Shown here in pieces: positions 46,742 through 57,629 of a DNA stretch of 64,000 bases; within the stretch, counting starts at the first letter, position 1; every line of letters begins with the position of its first letter. The notes below the pieces were generated by a model. That model saw only the letters and a list, made by a program, of their open reading frames with translations. It did no database searches and was not told the origin of the DNA. Source of the DNA: Clonostachys chloroleuca (lineage: Eukaryota; Ascomycota; Sordariomycetes; Hypocreales; Bionectriaceae); NCBI GenBank assembly GCA_037952775.1, contig JBANAY010000003.1, positions 29,884,001-29,948,000 of the forward strand, written 5' to 3'. A program made the translations under genes and the position numbers.

Positions 46742-48162
46742 ATGGGATCTGCCGCGGTCATTCCTACTCCTCGCATCCCATCAACGAGTGGAGTTTGCGT
46801 TTCCGAGAGAAGCAACGGAGACTCGACTGACAACCTAGGAGAATCCACAGAAGAATATCCCGAAGGCGGTCTCAGAGCATGGATGGTCGTGTTGGGAGCT
46901 TGGTGCGCAATGATTCCATCAATGGGAATGCTGAACTCATTGGCAATCCTGGAAGCATGGCTAAGCGAGCATGACCTACAAGGAATCCCGAAATCTACGA
47001 CAGGTTGGGTTTTGAGCACCTATGCCTTCTTTCTGTTTTTCTGTGGCGCACAAATTGGTCAGTGATCTTGCCCGTGAGGAGGAGCACCGAACTTACGAAT
47101 ATGCAAGGCCCGATCTTTGACTCCTATGATGTCAGGTGGCTCATTATTCCTGGCTCGGTAGGAATGATTGCCTCAATGATTTGCATGAGTTTCTCAAAAG
47201 GTAGGAGTTCCTTCATCAGAGACGTATGGCAATACTGAAATCTTCGTCACGCTAGAGTTCTATCAGTACCTACTCTCATTTGGTGTTCTTGGGGGATTTC
47301 AGCTTCCTTTCTCTACAATCCGGGACTATCCACAGTTGGTCACTGGTTTCAGAAAAGACGTGGACTTGCAACGTGCATTGCCTGTACATCAGGCGGTATA
47401 GGAGGCGTTTGGATTCCTCTCGTGATACTTTACCTTGCACCCCGTGTTGGCTTTCCTTGGGCCATCCGAGTGGTAGCTTTGATAAGTGCAATTCATCTGG
47501 TGGTTGCGTGTTGTCTGTTACGCCAGCGACTGCCTCCGAACAAGAAAGCAGGCTCCTCCATTGACCTCAAGGCTTTAACAGACCCAATGTACGGCACAAT
47601 TACGATAGCGCTGGTCCTCGTCGAATTCTCCATCTTCATCCCGATTTCATATATATCGTCATACGGCCTTCAATCCGGATTCAGTCACCATCAAGCTTAC
47701 ATGCTAAATGCTTATCTGAACGCCGGTGCCATTCCAGGTCGAGCACTCCCGGGTTATGTCGCAGACCGATTTGGAGTCATGAACACAATGTGCGCAATCT
47801 CGTTCTTCTGCATGCTATTTATCTTCTGTCTGTGGTATACTGCATATGGGAATCAGTCCATGATTATATCTTTCGCGGTCCTTTTTGGATTCTGGTCAGG
47901 AGCATCTGTCAGTTTGGCGCCAGTAGGCATTGGACTGGTCTGCAAGACCGAGGATTACGGGAAGCGAAATGGCACGGCGTACACACTGGCCAGCTTTGGT
48001 ACACTTATTGGAATCCCCATCGGTGGTGCTCTCTTAGGAGCCGAAGGCAAAGCATTTCAGGGGTTGATTATTTTTAGTGGCGCATCATACATCTTTACCT
48101 TGGGAGCTTATTTTCTTGGTCGTGGCCTCCTGAGTCGCTGGAGACTTTCAACAGTATGCTAG
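46742..48162 (+). pseudogene. MFS monocarboxylate-type transporter with one frameshift
   Basis: Exons 46742-47057, 47108-47200 and 47256-48162. A cytosolic leader is followed by EYPEGGLRAWMVVLGAWCAM, the standard start of fungal MCT/MCH proteins, then TM segments through FDSYDVRWLIIPGSVGMIAS, VGHWFQKRRGLATCIACTSG and the second six-helix half. The frame breaks within GGGGGATTTCAG (47291-47302). Before it the frame reads YQYLLSFGVLGG; after it ASFLYNPGLSTVG is in another frame. One missing base next to a G5 run would restore a 438-residue transporter. No other lesion. Either a recent null or a homopolymer error. Expected cargo: monocarboxylates or similar small acids across the plasma membrane. 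Convergent with the DAL5-type transporter, 200 bp apart. Confidence 0.8.
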
Positions 48163-48366
48163 CTATCTTAGATGAAGGCAAAGGTTGATGATAAAACGTA
48201 GCTCCATTGCAAGGCTTCCGAGCCAGCTGAAACATACCAACACCCGTCCAAGTCACCTCAGTGCCCTCGGAGAGGAAAATTTTAGGATATCCTGCATCTC
48301 TCATTCAATAGTACTACCAAGCTGCATCTCACAAACATTATGGCCTCACTAATACACAAATAGTCC

Positions 48367-49982
48367 CTACTCCCTCCAACGGAACGAAGGATGCTTCCAA
48401 TCCAAGTCCTCCTGCTCCTCCGCAGACAACCCTTGTATCTTCTCCAGCTCCTCTTCCTCTACCCTCGCCTTCTTCACATTGTCCCTCCTCATCCACACCA
48501 GCATGACACTCGCCACAACCAACGTGCCAGTCTGTGTGGCCAAGTTCAGCCCGTTTCCAATAGGGTAGTTTGGCCCATCAAAGGGTAAGAAAGACCAGGT
48601 GGAGATGAGTCCGCCAATGTTCCCCAGCATGACGTTGAAGCCTATGGCCGAGGACCGGGCCGTGTCGGAAACAACATTGGCCGACACCTGAGCGTTGGTG
48701 AGAGCACCCAACGAGAAGGCAGACGAGGCGATGAGAAACGTGGCGGCATATCGTGCAGTGCTATTCTTCGTAGCTAGGAAAATAATATATCCGGTAATAC
48801 CTAGGGGAGCCCACATGATGATGAAGATTTGGCGACGGTCATATATTGAGGCGAACATCGGTACGAGAAACGTAATAACCAACCCGAATGCATAAGGGGG
48901 GACAGTGTACAACTGCTGCTGGATGACGGTGTAGTTGGCATAGATGCTCTTGATGATGGTTGGCATGAAGATGGTGAGACCCTGGACTGTGATGTTGCAG
49001 AAGAGAAAGATCACGGCAGTGCTCATGGTAATAGGATTTCTAATGCCGAGGAGAAGTTTCTTCTTATCGATCTTGTCCAGCACTTTGGTCTGGCCGACAC
49101 GCTCTGAGCGAACACGCTCCTCAGCAAGCTGTTTCTGCTCGGCAGTGAGCCAGCGCGCAGTCTCGGGCCGGTCAGTCAGAGTTACGAAGCCGATTAGGCC
49201 CAAGATAATAGTGGCGAGGCCTTCGATGACAAAGATCATGCGCCAGCTGCTGACGCCAGCAAAGGAATCCAATTTCAGGATACCCGAAGCCATGAGCGCT
49301 CCAAACGCACCGGCCAATGGCCCTGTTATTGAGTAGGCACCCAACCGGACTGTAAGTTCGGAACGGCGGTACCATCTAGAGAGATAGTACGCAACGCCAG
49401 GGAGCATGCCCGCTTCAAAAAGTCCCAAGAGGAAGCGCACGGCAAACATCTGAGGCCCGGTGGTGACGTAGCCGCAAGCGAGAGAACAGGCACCGAAGAG
49501 GACGGTAAGAAGCGGTAGGAACCAGCCAGGCCCGACGATCTTGCAGAGGATATTGGCGGGTAGTTCAAAGGTGATGTATGAGGCGTAGAACATGGAGAGG
49601 GCGGCGTTGTAGTCGTAGCCGACCATTCCAAGGTCCTTCTCCATGCCGGCAATGCGCGCGTTTCCTACAAGGGAGTCACATGAGCACACGGGTTTATTGA
49701 GAGTACAGAAAGTCGAGGTACGTACCGATGTTTGCGCGGTCGATGAAGCAACAGAGGTAGAGGATGCAGACCGTGGGTAGGATCATCAGGTCGATCTTCC
49801 TGCGGAGGCGACCCTCGGCAACCTTATCGTACACCAGCTCTTGAGACGCGCCCCTTGAAGATATTAGCATGGCATTGGCTATTGGTTGATATGAAAAATA
49901 CTGACTCGGCCGTTTCGACCTGCTTCGTCTCGGTGCCCATATCCGCTTTGATATCCCGATCACCGCCCATGGCTCCCGGCAT
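48367..49982 (-). CDS. MFS anion:cation symporter (allantoate/DAL5-type permease)
   Basis: Exons 49906-49982, 49726-49853 and 48367-49664 (complement) join to 500 residues; ATG 49982 gives MPGAMGGDRDIKADMG. Signature helices: RKIDLMILPTVCILYLCCFI ending DRANIG, the intron then restoring NARIAGMEKDLG. Further blocks are FYASYITFELPANILCK, ARWLTAEQKQLAEERVRSER in the central loop, and a charged C-terminal tail. Twelve TM segments expected, plasma membrane. The family imports allantoate, nicotinate, pantothenate and other carboxylates. Its promoter is shared (653 bp) with the FAD monooxygenase at 50636, so a substrate-import role for that pathway is a reasonable inference. Confidence 0.9.
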
Positions 49983-50635
49983 GACTGAGGTTCAATTCGA
50001 TGATAATCGGAACTCGATCGGTCGTGTAAGAGAGTCAATCAATGAAAATAGTGGGAAAGAGGTGGTAGAGGTGCAGGCATAGAGACAGTGACTGTTTGCA
50101 CTGCTCTTTTGTTGGTGGTTCAGGGCACAGACTGAGACAAGGATGGACAGCCACCTGACTATATATGTGTGTGCATTTCTAGGCCTAACACACCCGCTCA
50201 ACAACATTCTTGCGGGTAGTGTCCCTTGGTCGTGTAATCAGACTACGATCTAGCATTGATCAGGACGCCAAGACCTGGGGTCAATCACCGTGCCAATCCC
50301 GAGGCCTGGATTGATCATTAAGTTCTCCGCATCGAAGACAAGTGAGTTGATACCCTTGCCCAAATTCATGCACCCCGCGGCTGGAGTTGGAATCTAGACC
50401 AGCCTGTCGGGTATAACGAAGGCGGGTTTCGGGTCGGCTGGCTTCGAAGCGTGGAAGTTGCCAAGAACCGAACCGACCCGAAACTCGACCCGATGAGAAC
50501 AAGGCTAAGCTGTTTCCTAACATCATGATCTAGACGCCTGGGCCAGTGCGATACTGACGATACATATATCTCCAGTCACGCGTTGAGAAAGCCAAGCTGC
50601 CAACACCGACTTGTCAACTGCAGCCATCTTCAAAT
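49983..50635. promoter_or_regulatory. Bidirectional promoter (permease/monooxygenase)
   Basis: 653 bp between divergent start codons. It contains a 15-bp imperfect inverted repeat (50423-50437 CGGGTTTCGGGTCGG and 50473-50487 CCGACCCGAAACTCG, one mismatch, 35-nt spacer) and extra CGGGT/ACCCG copies at 50408 and 50485. CGG half-sites are the type read by Zn2Cys6 regulators, and one is encoded just beyond the monooxygenase (52345-54664). Confidence 0.5.
50423..50487. promoter_or_regulatory. CGGGT-rich inverted repeat in the shared promoter
   Basis: Arms 50423-50437 and 50473-50487 pair 14 of 15. It lies about 150 bp upstream of the monooxygenase ATG and about 440 bp upstream of the permease ATG. 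The role as operator is inference. Confidence 0.5.
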
Positions 50636-52046
50636 ATGGGATCGAAAAGACTTGACTATGCCATTATCGGGGGAGGAATTTCGGGTTTGAGCCTGGCCAT
50701 AGCCCTCCACCACCGTGGAGTCTCAGTCCACATCTACGAGCGTGCACGCAAGTTTGGTGAGATTGGGGCGGGGGTCTCTTTCACGTCAAATGCCTTGCAG
50801 TCAATGAAGATATGCCACCCAGGGATCCACGATGCTTTTGAGAAGGTCTCTACCCGCAACGTCTGGCCCTCGAAGCAAAGTGTGTGGTTTGACTATTACA
50901 ACGGTCAACAGGCATCATCAGAGAAGCCAGCGTTCTCAATTACAAATGACTTGGGCCAGCGCGGGGTCCATCGAGCACACTTTCTTGATGAGCTCGTCAA
51001 GATGATCCCAAGTGATATATCATCATTTGGAAAGGAGCTGGAGCGGTATGAAAGAGGAAACGACGGAGTGTACACATTATTCTTCGGCGACGGGTCTACG
51101 GCGCGGGCAGATGCAATCATTGCCTGCGATGGGATCAAGTCGAGGGTCCGCCAGCTCATGTTTGGCATCGACCACAAATGCGCTTTTCCATCTTACACGC
51201 ACAAATACGCGTACCGCGCCTTAATACCAATGGCGGATGCGGCGGCTGCCATTGGTTCAGAGAAAGCAGAGAACGCCTGCATGCATGTGAGTCAATCTTG
51301 GAAAGAGCCTTTCACCACTATTGAACCTCTGCTAAACACAACTAGATGGGTAAAGGAGGCCATGTCCTGACATTCCCCGTCAATCAAGGCCAGACACTCA
51401 ACATTGTTGCCTTTCACACAACCGAGAAAGAGTGGCCGGACCGAGTCAGACTCACGGCACCAGCCACGCGAGAAGACGCTCTCCGCGATTTCGCTGACTT
51501 TGGCAACACAGTAACTGATCTGCTTCGGCTTTCACCAAGAGAACTTGATACGGTAAGTTACACTGGTTCTAGAGGCTTTCTCCGACTGACTGATTCGTCG
51601 TGAAAATGCAGTGGGCCATATTCGACTTGGGTGACAATCCACCACCCACGTTTGCAAAGGATGGCGTATGCCTTGTTGGCGACGCTGCCCATGCGACTTC
51701 GCCTCACCACGGTGCGGGTGCAGGACTCTGCATCGAGGATGCCGCTGTTCTTGCAGAGCTTCTCTCTGACAGGAGAGTGGCTACCCGCCGCGATGCCGAG
51801 CATGCATTTGCAACTTTCGATGCCGTGAGACGAGAGCGGGGATCCTGGTTGGTCCAGAGTAGTAGACATATAGGTAACGCCTACGAGTGGCTAGTCCCTG
51901 GACTGGAGGATAATTTGGATAGGATTGAGGCGGATATCAATCACCGAAATGGAATCATAGCCAACGTTGATGTGGCTTCTATGTGCAGCCAGGCGGTGGC
52001 TGAGTTGGCAAGCGGGTATGACATTATTGCTGGGGCCAAGATATAA
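50636..52046 (+). CDS. FAD-dependent monooxygenase, salicylate hydroxylase-like
   Basis: Exons 50636-51286, 51346-51552 and 51612-52046 give 430 residues, all junctions in phase. N-terminal FAD site: DYAIIGGGISGLSLAIALHH, then HIYERARKFGEIGAGVSFTS. Middle DG motif: ADAIIACDGIKSRVRQL. Second FAD signature: GVCLVGDAAHATSPHHGAGA with GLCIEDAAVLAELL. These are the three diagnostic motifs of class A flavoprotein hydroxylases (PF01494). Such enzymes hydroxylate or oxidatively decarboxylate aromatic acids using NAD(P)H and O2. No signal peptide; cytosolic. Divergent from a DAL5-type permease and convergent with a Zn2Cys6 regulator, a typical nutrient-catabolic arrangement. The exact aromatic substrate is not predictable. 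Confidence 0.9.
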
Positions 52047-52344
52047 TGGCAAATGTTGAATTTAGTTCAAAAGAAAACTGAAACTCGAAACCCACTAGAC
52101 CGATGATGCTCAGTGTTGCCAGCAACCATTCGACACTCCAAAGTTTCCACAAATCATAAATCGTTTTTGTTGTCTTTAGAAAATCAATCAAGAATATTAC
52201 AACTACAACGGTGTAAGTAGGATGCTCAACGCTTCTTGCATGATCCTTGGTCTTAGCTTAAGATAATACAATACAAGGTATGTCCTTCGTCTATTATTAT
52301 TAACTATTCGTTTGAGGCTATTGATAGATTTTTCCATCACATTA

Positions 52345-54664
52345 TCATGTGAAGAAATCCAGCCATTCGGCATGCATAAGATCAGTAGCTAGAAAGCTTT
52401 CAGTAATAGGATCGCAAGTGGAGGAGGCATCGCCATTCGAGGATATGTCAAAAGAATCTGCGTCAAAGAGAGCAACCAAGTTATTGTCCACAGGAGGCGT
52501 AGGTGAAAGTTCTCCCACTTTGGGGTTGAGCGCTGTGAGATAATGCGTGAGTACTGGAGAGCTCGAAACTTGCCAGATGGTGCGCCATATCTCACCTGAG
52601 CCGGTAGTCTGGAAAACGCGACGTCTGATCTCAGTCAATGAGCGAATCGCGTGAGACGCCGAATGCACCTGGTGTTCGTAGTGCTTCAGAATAGACAAGG
52701 AACGGGACCAGCAATTTCGAAACGCCTCGTCTCCCGGCTGGAGGTCAAGAAGTTCACACTTCAAAGAAGCGAGCAGGACAATCGCGGCAGAGAACGTAAC
52801 TGAGAATTCAATTTGTCAACTCTCATGACAGAAAAGGGTCATCTGCAACTTACAATAAACGGTGTGCCACCCTGAAGTGCGGTACAAGGTGCCCAGGTTC
52901 CCATACAGCGTGTCGACTAGGCCGTACGCCGTCTGTAGACAGAGCTCGCAGCACTGCTGGATCACTGCATGATCCAGAAGCGGCTGCCCAATGCTGTCCA
53001 GGGCGTCTATCGGAGATATCTTCTCTCCAATGATTGTGCTCAAAAGCAGAGGACGGAGAAGCAACAGCCGCGTAAGTAAGAACCTGGGAGAGGTGATTAG
53101 ACTCTATCCTGAAGAAAGCCACCTACATTCTTACCGGCAATGCAAGACATGTTGCTGCAACGCGACGTGGTTCATAGACGAGGATGTCGTTATCTCCTTA
53201 TCGGACAGCTTCAAATATCCAGGAATCGTGCTTGCGAATTCGTTTAGGCGACGGTTCAAACTCAGAATGCTGGTCAAGATTTCTCCCTGTTGGGGTTTGG
53301 CTTCACTTTTGCTCTGCACGTTTTTGGTCACTGGCTCGTGTCTGGACAAAGATGCCAATACCTCTTCTAGTAGTTCCAAAAGCGTGCAAGATGAGACAAA
53401 TAAGCCGAGGCGCGATGGCATGCCCGAAGGTTGCTTCCCAGATAGGCCTGCATCGCTTAGATATTCATCATCAACCATGGCAGGCAAGGCAAGACTATTA
53501 GGCCTCTGGACCATTGTTGGCCGCCCAAAGGTCATAGCAAGTAAACTAAATAACAGTCAAAATGGATAAATATCACCAAAGCCAGGGATGTACTAACCGA
53601 TCCAAATTAACACAAGAATGCCAAACGCGCCTCATCATTTCCCGCTCCACCTGCGAGCTGTTCTGGCTGACTCTAGTTTCCAGGTGTAGCCCGAGGCTCT
53701 GGGCCACGCGAATAGCAAGCCCTATTGCGTTCCAGCAACGGTTCGCATATGGAGTGGACTGGAGGTAAACCCCGTTCAACACGAGAAGCTGCACCAAAGG
53801 CAGAGATGCCGAGTCTAGTACATCGAATACGAACAGTTGACGAGACTTCTTGTAGAAGTCATCACCCACAGAAGATTTTTGTTTATCTGGGATGAGGTTG
53901 CTGAACTTGCAACCGAGGGCAAGGACAAGATTCAGTGTTGACAGAAAGAGGTTGTTCTCATCGGCCGCGTGCTGAGACAGCCGAGAGACTTGGCCGCTAC
54001 TTTCCAGGACCCAAAACCGTTCGTACCTCGCAGTGAAAGTGGGTTTGTGTAGGACAGGGAACATAGGGTGAATGAAATCCCAGAAACATGCAATGAAGTC
54101 GTCCGCGCTGTGTCGACGAGGAAGCACTGCCATTCCGTCGTTTGGCTCTGGCATCCTCTCGGGGATGTGGACTTTGTCATAGTGGCTATCCGGCGTGGGA
54201 GGAGGAAGGCCTGTCTCACAAGAAGCTTCATCGGATAAGACATGTTGGACAAATACAATGGTGGATGACGGGCCATAAACAGAGCTGTCTTCACGTCCGA
54301 CAAAGGTTGCCAGGCCATCGCTCTGGGTAGAGGACCATGGCTGATCTGGTGATGCCTCATTATGTTGGCTATGTGGCTTGTCTGCTGTGTCCAATCGTGC
54401 AGCGGGCATTGGAGGAGAACCAACTATGGTGGTAGGTGCTGACCGTGATGGCACAGGTTCGGCTTGATGAGTCCGGCGACGCTGGTTTGTGCGTGGCGTG
54501 TCGTACGAACAGTTCTGACCGACGCCGCGATTCTCACATGCGCGGCAGACAGGATGCCGAGCATCACAGCGCGTCTTACGGTCCCGACATGGAGTGCATG
54601 CCTCGTTGACCCTCAGACGTTTCCTAGGTCCTCTTGAGCTTGCGGGAGGCGACAGAGTCTCCAT
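52345..54664 (-). CDS. Zn2Cys6 transcription factor next to the monooxygenase
   Basis: Four exons (53598-54664, 53135-53545, 52854-53083, 52345-52799, complement) give 720 residues. ATG 54664 (METLSPPASSRGPRKRLRVN) is chosen; an upstream in-frame extension to 54802 is possible but unneeded. Zinc cluster: CTPCRDRKTRC...CRACENRGVGQNC, preceded by a basic stretch. The regulatory domain begins ADDFIACFWDFIHPMFPVLH and continues NRCWNAIGLAIRVAQSLGLH, MMRRVWHSCVNLDR, then across intron 1 to LLAMTFGRPTMVQRP. The last exon contains the helical tail FSAAIVLLASLKCELLD. It is nuclear, and its position 3' of the monooxygenase makes it the obvious candidate regulator of the permease/monooxygenase pair. 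Confidence 0.88.
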
Positions 54665-55199
54665 TGTGCGGAGAGCGCGGAGGGTCGGGGGTAAGTAGAT
54701 CCTAGATGCAAGATTCAATCCCGATTTCATCTGTTCCCAGATTGGCTTGTCGGATGTGCCGGCGGAAAGCATGTGGAGTGTGGAGAGGTACATATCCGAC
54801 AATGTCTAAAATGCGGGGTATGGGGAAGGTACATACCCGACAGAGAGTATTCCAGGCCACTAAGCGGTCGAAAGTCTTCTTAGCAGTGATATAGATGGCA
54901 AGAGTATCCGTACCCAAGGAACTGTAGCTCGCGTATGTGCAATTTCGTAGTAACTTGAAATGAAGCCTAAGTTTTTACCTGCATTAAATTATTTATGGGG
55001 TTGGCCTCGGTCTGTTTATCCCGTTGTAGAGCAAAGAGAGTAATTATAAAGAGGCGAAAGGGACTTGATATTGAACTTATTGTGAGAATACAACGAATGA
55101 CTTAGTTAAGAAAATTCAATTAACCTATAGCTTATAAGCGCTATACTAATCCTTCACTACAAGTTATTATTAACAGGTTAACTAACGATTTTCATAGGT
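54665..55199. other. Spacer between live and dead regulators
   Basis: Upstream region of the 54664 regulator; AT-rich from 54960. No element recognised. Confidence 0.4.
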
Positions 55200-56530
55200 A
55201 AGAGAGTAAGCTATTATTTTTTTTTCTTCATCTTCAGCATCAAAGCTCGAAAAGTCCTGCCAATCTTCGGGCTGGTAATCTAGTGGAATATTCCAGTCTA
55301 GAAGCCCCGTGGACTAGCAGCCATCGTTTGTGAAGTTGAGGTCGTCCAAGTTCATTTTCTCCTGCTCGACTGAGACTGGAATCTCCCCTTTCAAAGGGCT
55401 CGGTATATGCACTGTGAGGTTGTTGATGTCGTTGCTCGTTACTGCTGTCGACGCCTCGGCAACTGTCCGCGTCATTACATCGAATGCGAATCAGGTGAGA
55501 GCCCTGCTCCGTTCTGCAGAGCACGAGAGGCGACAGTAGCGAGAGCTTTGATAATGTAATACGAGAACACACTCTGGTGCTTCGGATCGTATCTCTCAAA
55601 GAAGGACACAATGTTATTAATGAGCTGAAGATCCTGGAAAGCTCGTTGCGTTGTTTTATTCTGCAGGATGCTGATGAAGAGAATGTCGACGCTCCAGGCG
55701 ACTTGATATAGTAGGTATCTGTGCGGTGAGAGAGGTTAGTCGAGGCTCAGGCAGTGAAGTGGGCTGTAGATGAAGCCTACATGGTAAAAGGATGGTTATT
55801 CTGGTGGTAATTTAGCAATGAGAGGGCCGCCGTCGACGCACCTACGCAGAGGGCAACACTGGGCATGATGGCGCCGCTCTAAGCTTCGTTGCCTTCATCT
55901 GCTCCGCGAAGCCGGAACGCGACGGAATGAATGGCAACAATGAGCTGGAAGTATGTAAAATGCAGCGTGGTCAAGCACATTAGTCTACTATAGTCTGCAT
56001 CCACCAGTGCCTCTGTCGGCTCAGGCCGGATCATCTCGGGGATGCTGTCGCGCTATTCTTGCAGCTCCCGGTCAAGTTGGTCGATCTGCGACTTGGATGG
56101 AGTGGTATTTCCAGAGTAGAGCGAGGAGCAGATCCTGCCCTGTATCTGGGCTAGACGAACTTGCTGACGGAAAAAGTTGAGGGAAACATTGTTGGGGTAG
56201 TAGTACATTCCATACCCATCGGGAGGGTGCTCGTCAGGGAGCTGGAGCAGAAACTCGTCGCCGATGAGTGGAGGCTTCCCCGTGCGAAGCATCAAGTCAT
56301 GGTCCACGATATAGGCTTGCCAGAAGAGACGACGACGGTGAAGAGATTCTCGAAGCAGCGACTTTACAAACCTTCAATCGGGCCAGACACGCCGGAGACG
56401 CTAAACGGGCTCAAGCGACTGCGGATCTCGTGAATTGTCCGTCTGAAACTTGCATGAGCGCAAGGCCGCGGCTTCACCAATGTGAAAACGGACTGACCGC
56501 AGCGGGCAGTCTCCTGAAAAATGCCACGGA
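55200..56530 (-). pseudogene. Zn2Cys6-type transcription factor relic (regulatory domain)
   Basis: Read in order on the minus strand: HRRRLFWQAYIVDHDLMLRT (about 56340-56280), GDEFLLQLPDEHPPDGYGMY, SLNFFRQQVRLAQIQGRICS, SQIDQLDRELQE. A stop (56053-56055) stands where relatives have Trp. Then RDSIPEMIRPEPTEALVDAD, TLHFTYFQLIVAIHSVAFRL, a second stop (55879-55881), ASTAALSLLNYHQNNHPF, an apparent intron, YLLYQVAWSVDILFISILQN, and after a frameshift an acidic tail with a third stop (55314-55316). This is the fungal_trans region plus C-terminus of a C6 regulator. An N-terminal remnant with DPQSLEPV lies near 56410-56430, but no zinc cluster was found. The three stops are TGG to TAG (probably twice) and CAG to TAG, RIP-type changes. 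Confidence 0.72.
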
Positions 56531-56716
56531 CGTTCTTAATCATTATCCGCCCGAAGCCTACGTCACCTACAAATCCACATGCATGCTACTCGATGCTTAC
56601 CTTGTGGTTATAAAACGCAGACTACACCCTCCTACGGCAATTTTGTCTTTCTGTTAGCAGCAAGACTTGTTCATTTCTGCTATAGCCTCAAGACAGCCAC
56701 AACTGTGCATCTCACC

Positions 56717-57422
56717 ATGTACCGATACACCAACATCTCCCAACCCTTTGATCACCGCCCGCCCCACGGTGGAATGAATTGGGTTGAAATCCCAGCAGTT
56801 GATGTTGCGGCCTCCAAGGTCAGTCGAGCTGGAGGACTAACTAGCCATCTTAGCATCTTGAGCTTTGGGGCCACAGTTCCCGTATTTGTCAAGATGGTTC
56901 ATGTGTTAACTAGCCCTTGGCTCAGAAATTCTACCAGTCGCTCTTTCCGGCATGGAAGTTTGGAAATGGAGCCAGAAATCCCGAGGAATTTATCAGCTTG
57001 TTCAAGATCGAAGAACCATCATGTAAGTTACAGCGCTCCTCTTCCTTTCCTTTCAATTTCTTTCTTAAAAAAAAAACATATGAAAAACAAAACGCAAGAG
57101 GTCTCACCAGTGAAACAGACATGGAAGGCGCGATCATAAAAGTCAAGCCAAAGACGCTCACTGACAGCAACATTTCACAGACAAACAACATTGGCATGGT
57201 GGTGTATTTCCTTATGGACTCTATTGACGAGGTAAGCTTAGGCCACAGACGATTTGCTTGCTGTGCCTGACATGACCATGGCAGATGCATGCTAAAATCC
57301 TTGATCTTGGTGGAGAGGTGTGCCTCGAAAAGACCGACGCGCGTGGCGATGCCTGGTATGCAAAATATTTGGACATTGCCGGTAATGTCTTCTGCATCTA
57401 CGAGGTGGCATTTAAGCCGTAG
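56717..57422 (+). CDS. Small VOC (glyoxalase/bleomycin-resistance-like) protein
   Basis: Exons 56717-56818, 56926-57022, 57119-57231 and 57285-57422 give 149 residues. MNWVEIPAVDVAASK joins KFYQSLFPAWKFGNG, the usual VOC start (conserved N.W.EIP..D...A..FY..F). The third exon begins after AACAG and reads MEGAIIKVKPKTLTD, then GMVVYFLMDSIDE. The last exon contains KILDLGGEVCLEKTDARGDA, AKYLDIAGNVFCIYEV, matching the D..GN.F.I/L.E block. A single domain implies a dimeric enzyme or binding protein. Substrate unknown. It is divergent from the dead regulator and 3' to 3' with the permease at 57630. Exon 3's acceptor was selected for phase and is the least certain. Confidence 0.7.
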
Positions 57423-57629
57423 GAAGCATAGAGACGGCTTTTTCTACAGTTTCTCTAATCAGCATTTCGCGGTCAACTCGAGGGCAAGCTCATTTCATCA
57501 AGCTGTGAGAACTTCAAGGCAGTCCAAGTCAATCATTGTAACACTGTATCTCGATCTAAAATGCAATTAACATGCCATCTCACGCTTATTCAAGTACTCC
57601 ATTGGTCCTCGTACTGTAGCCGCCCGCAT

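Noticed and set aside
47285..47301. A tiny intron to repair the MCT transporter frame
   Set aside because: A GT...AG pair there is under 25 nt, and splicing it would delete conserved residues without restoring the family pattern.
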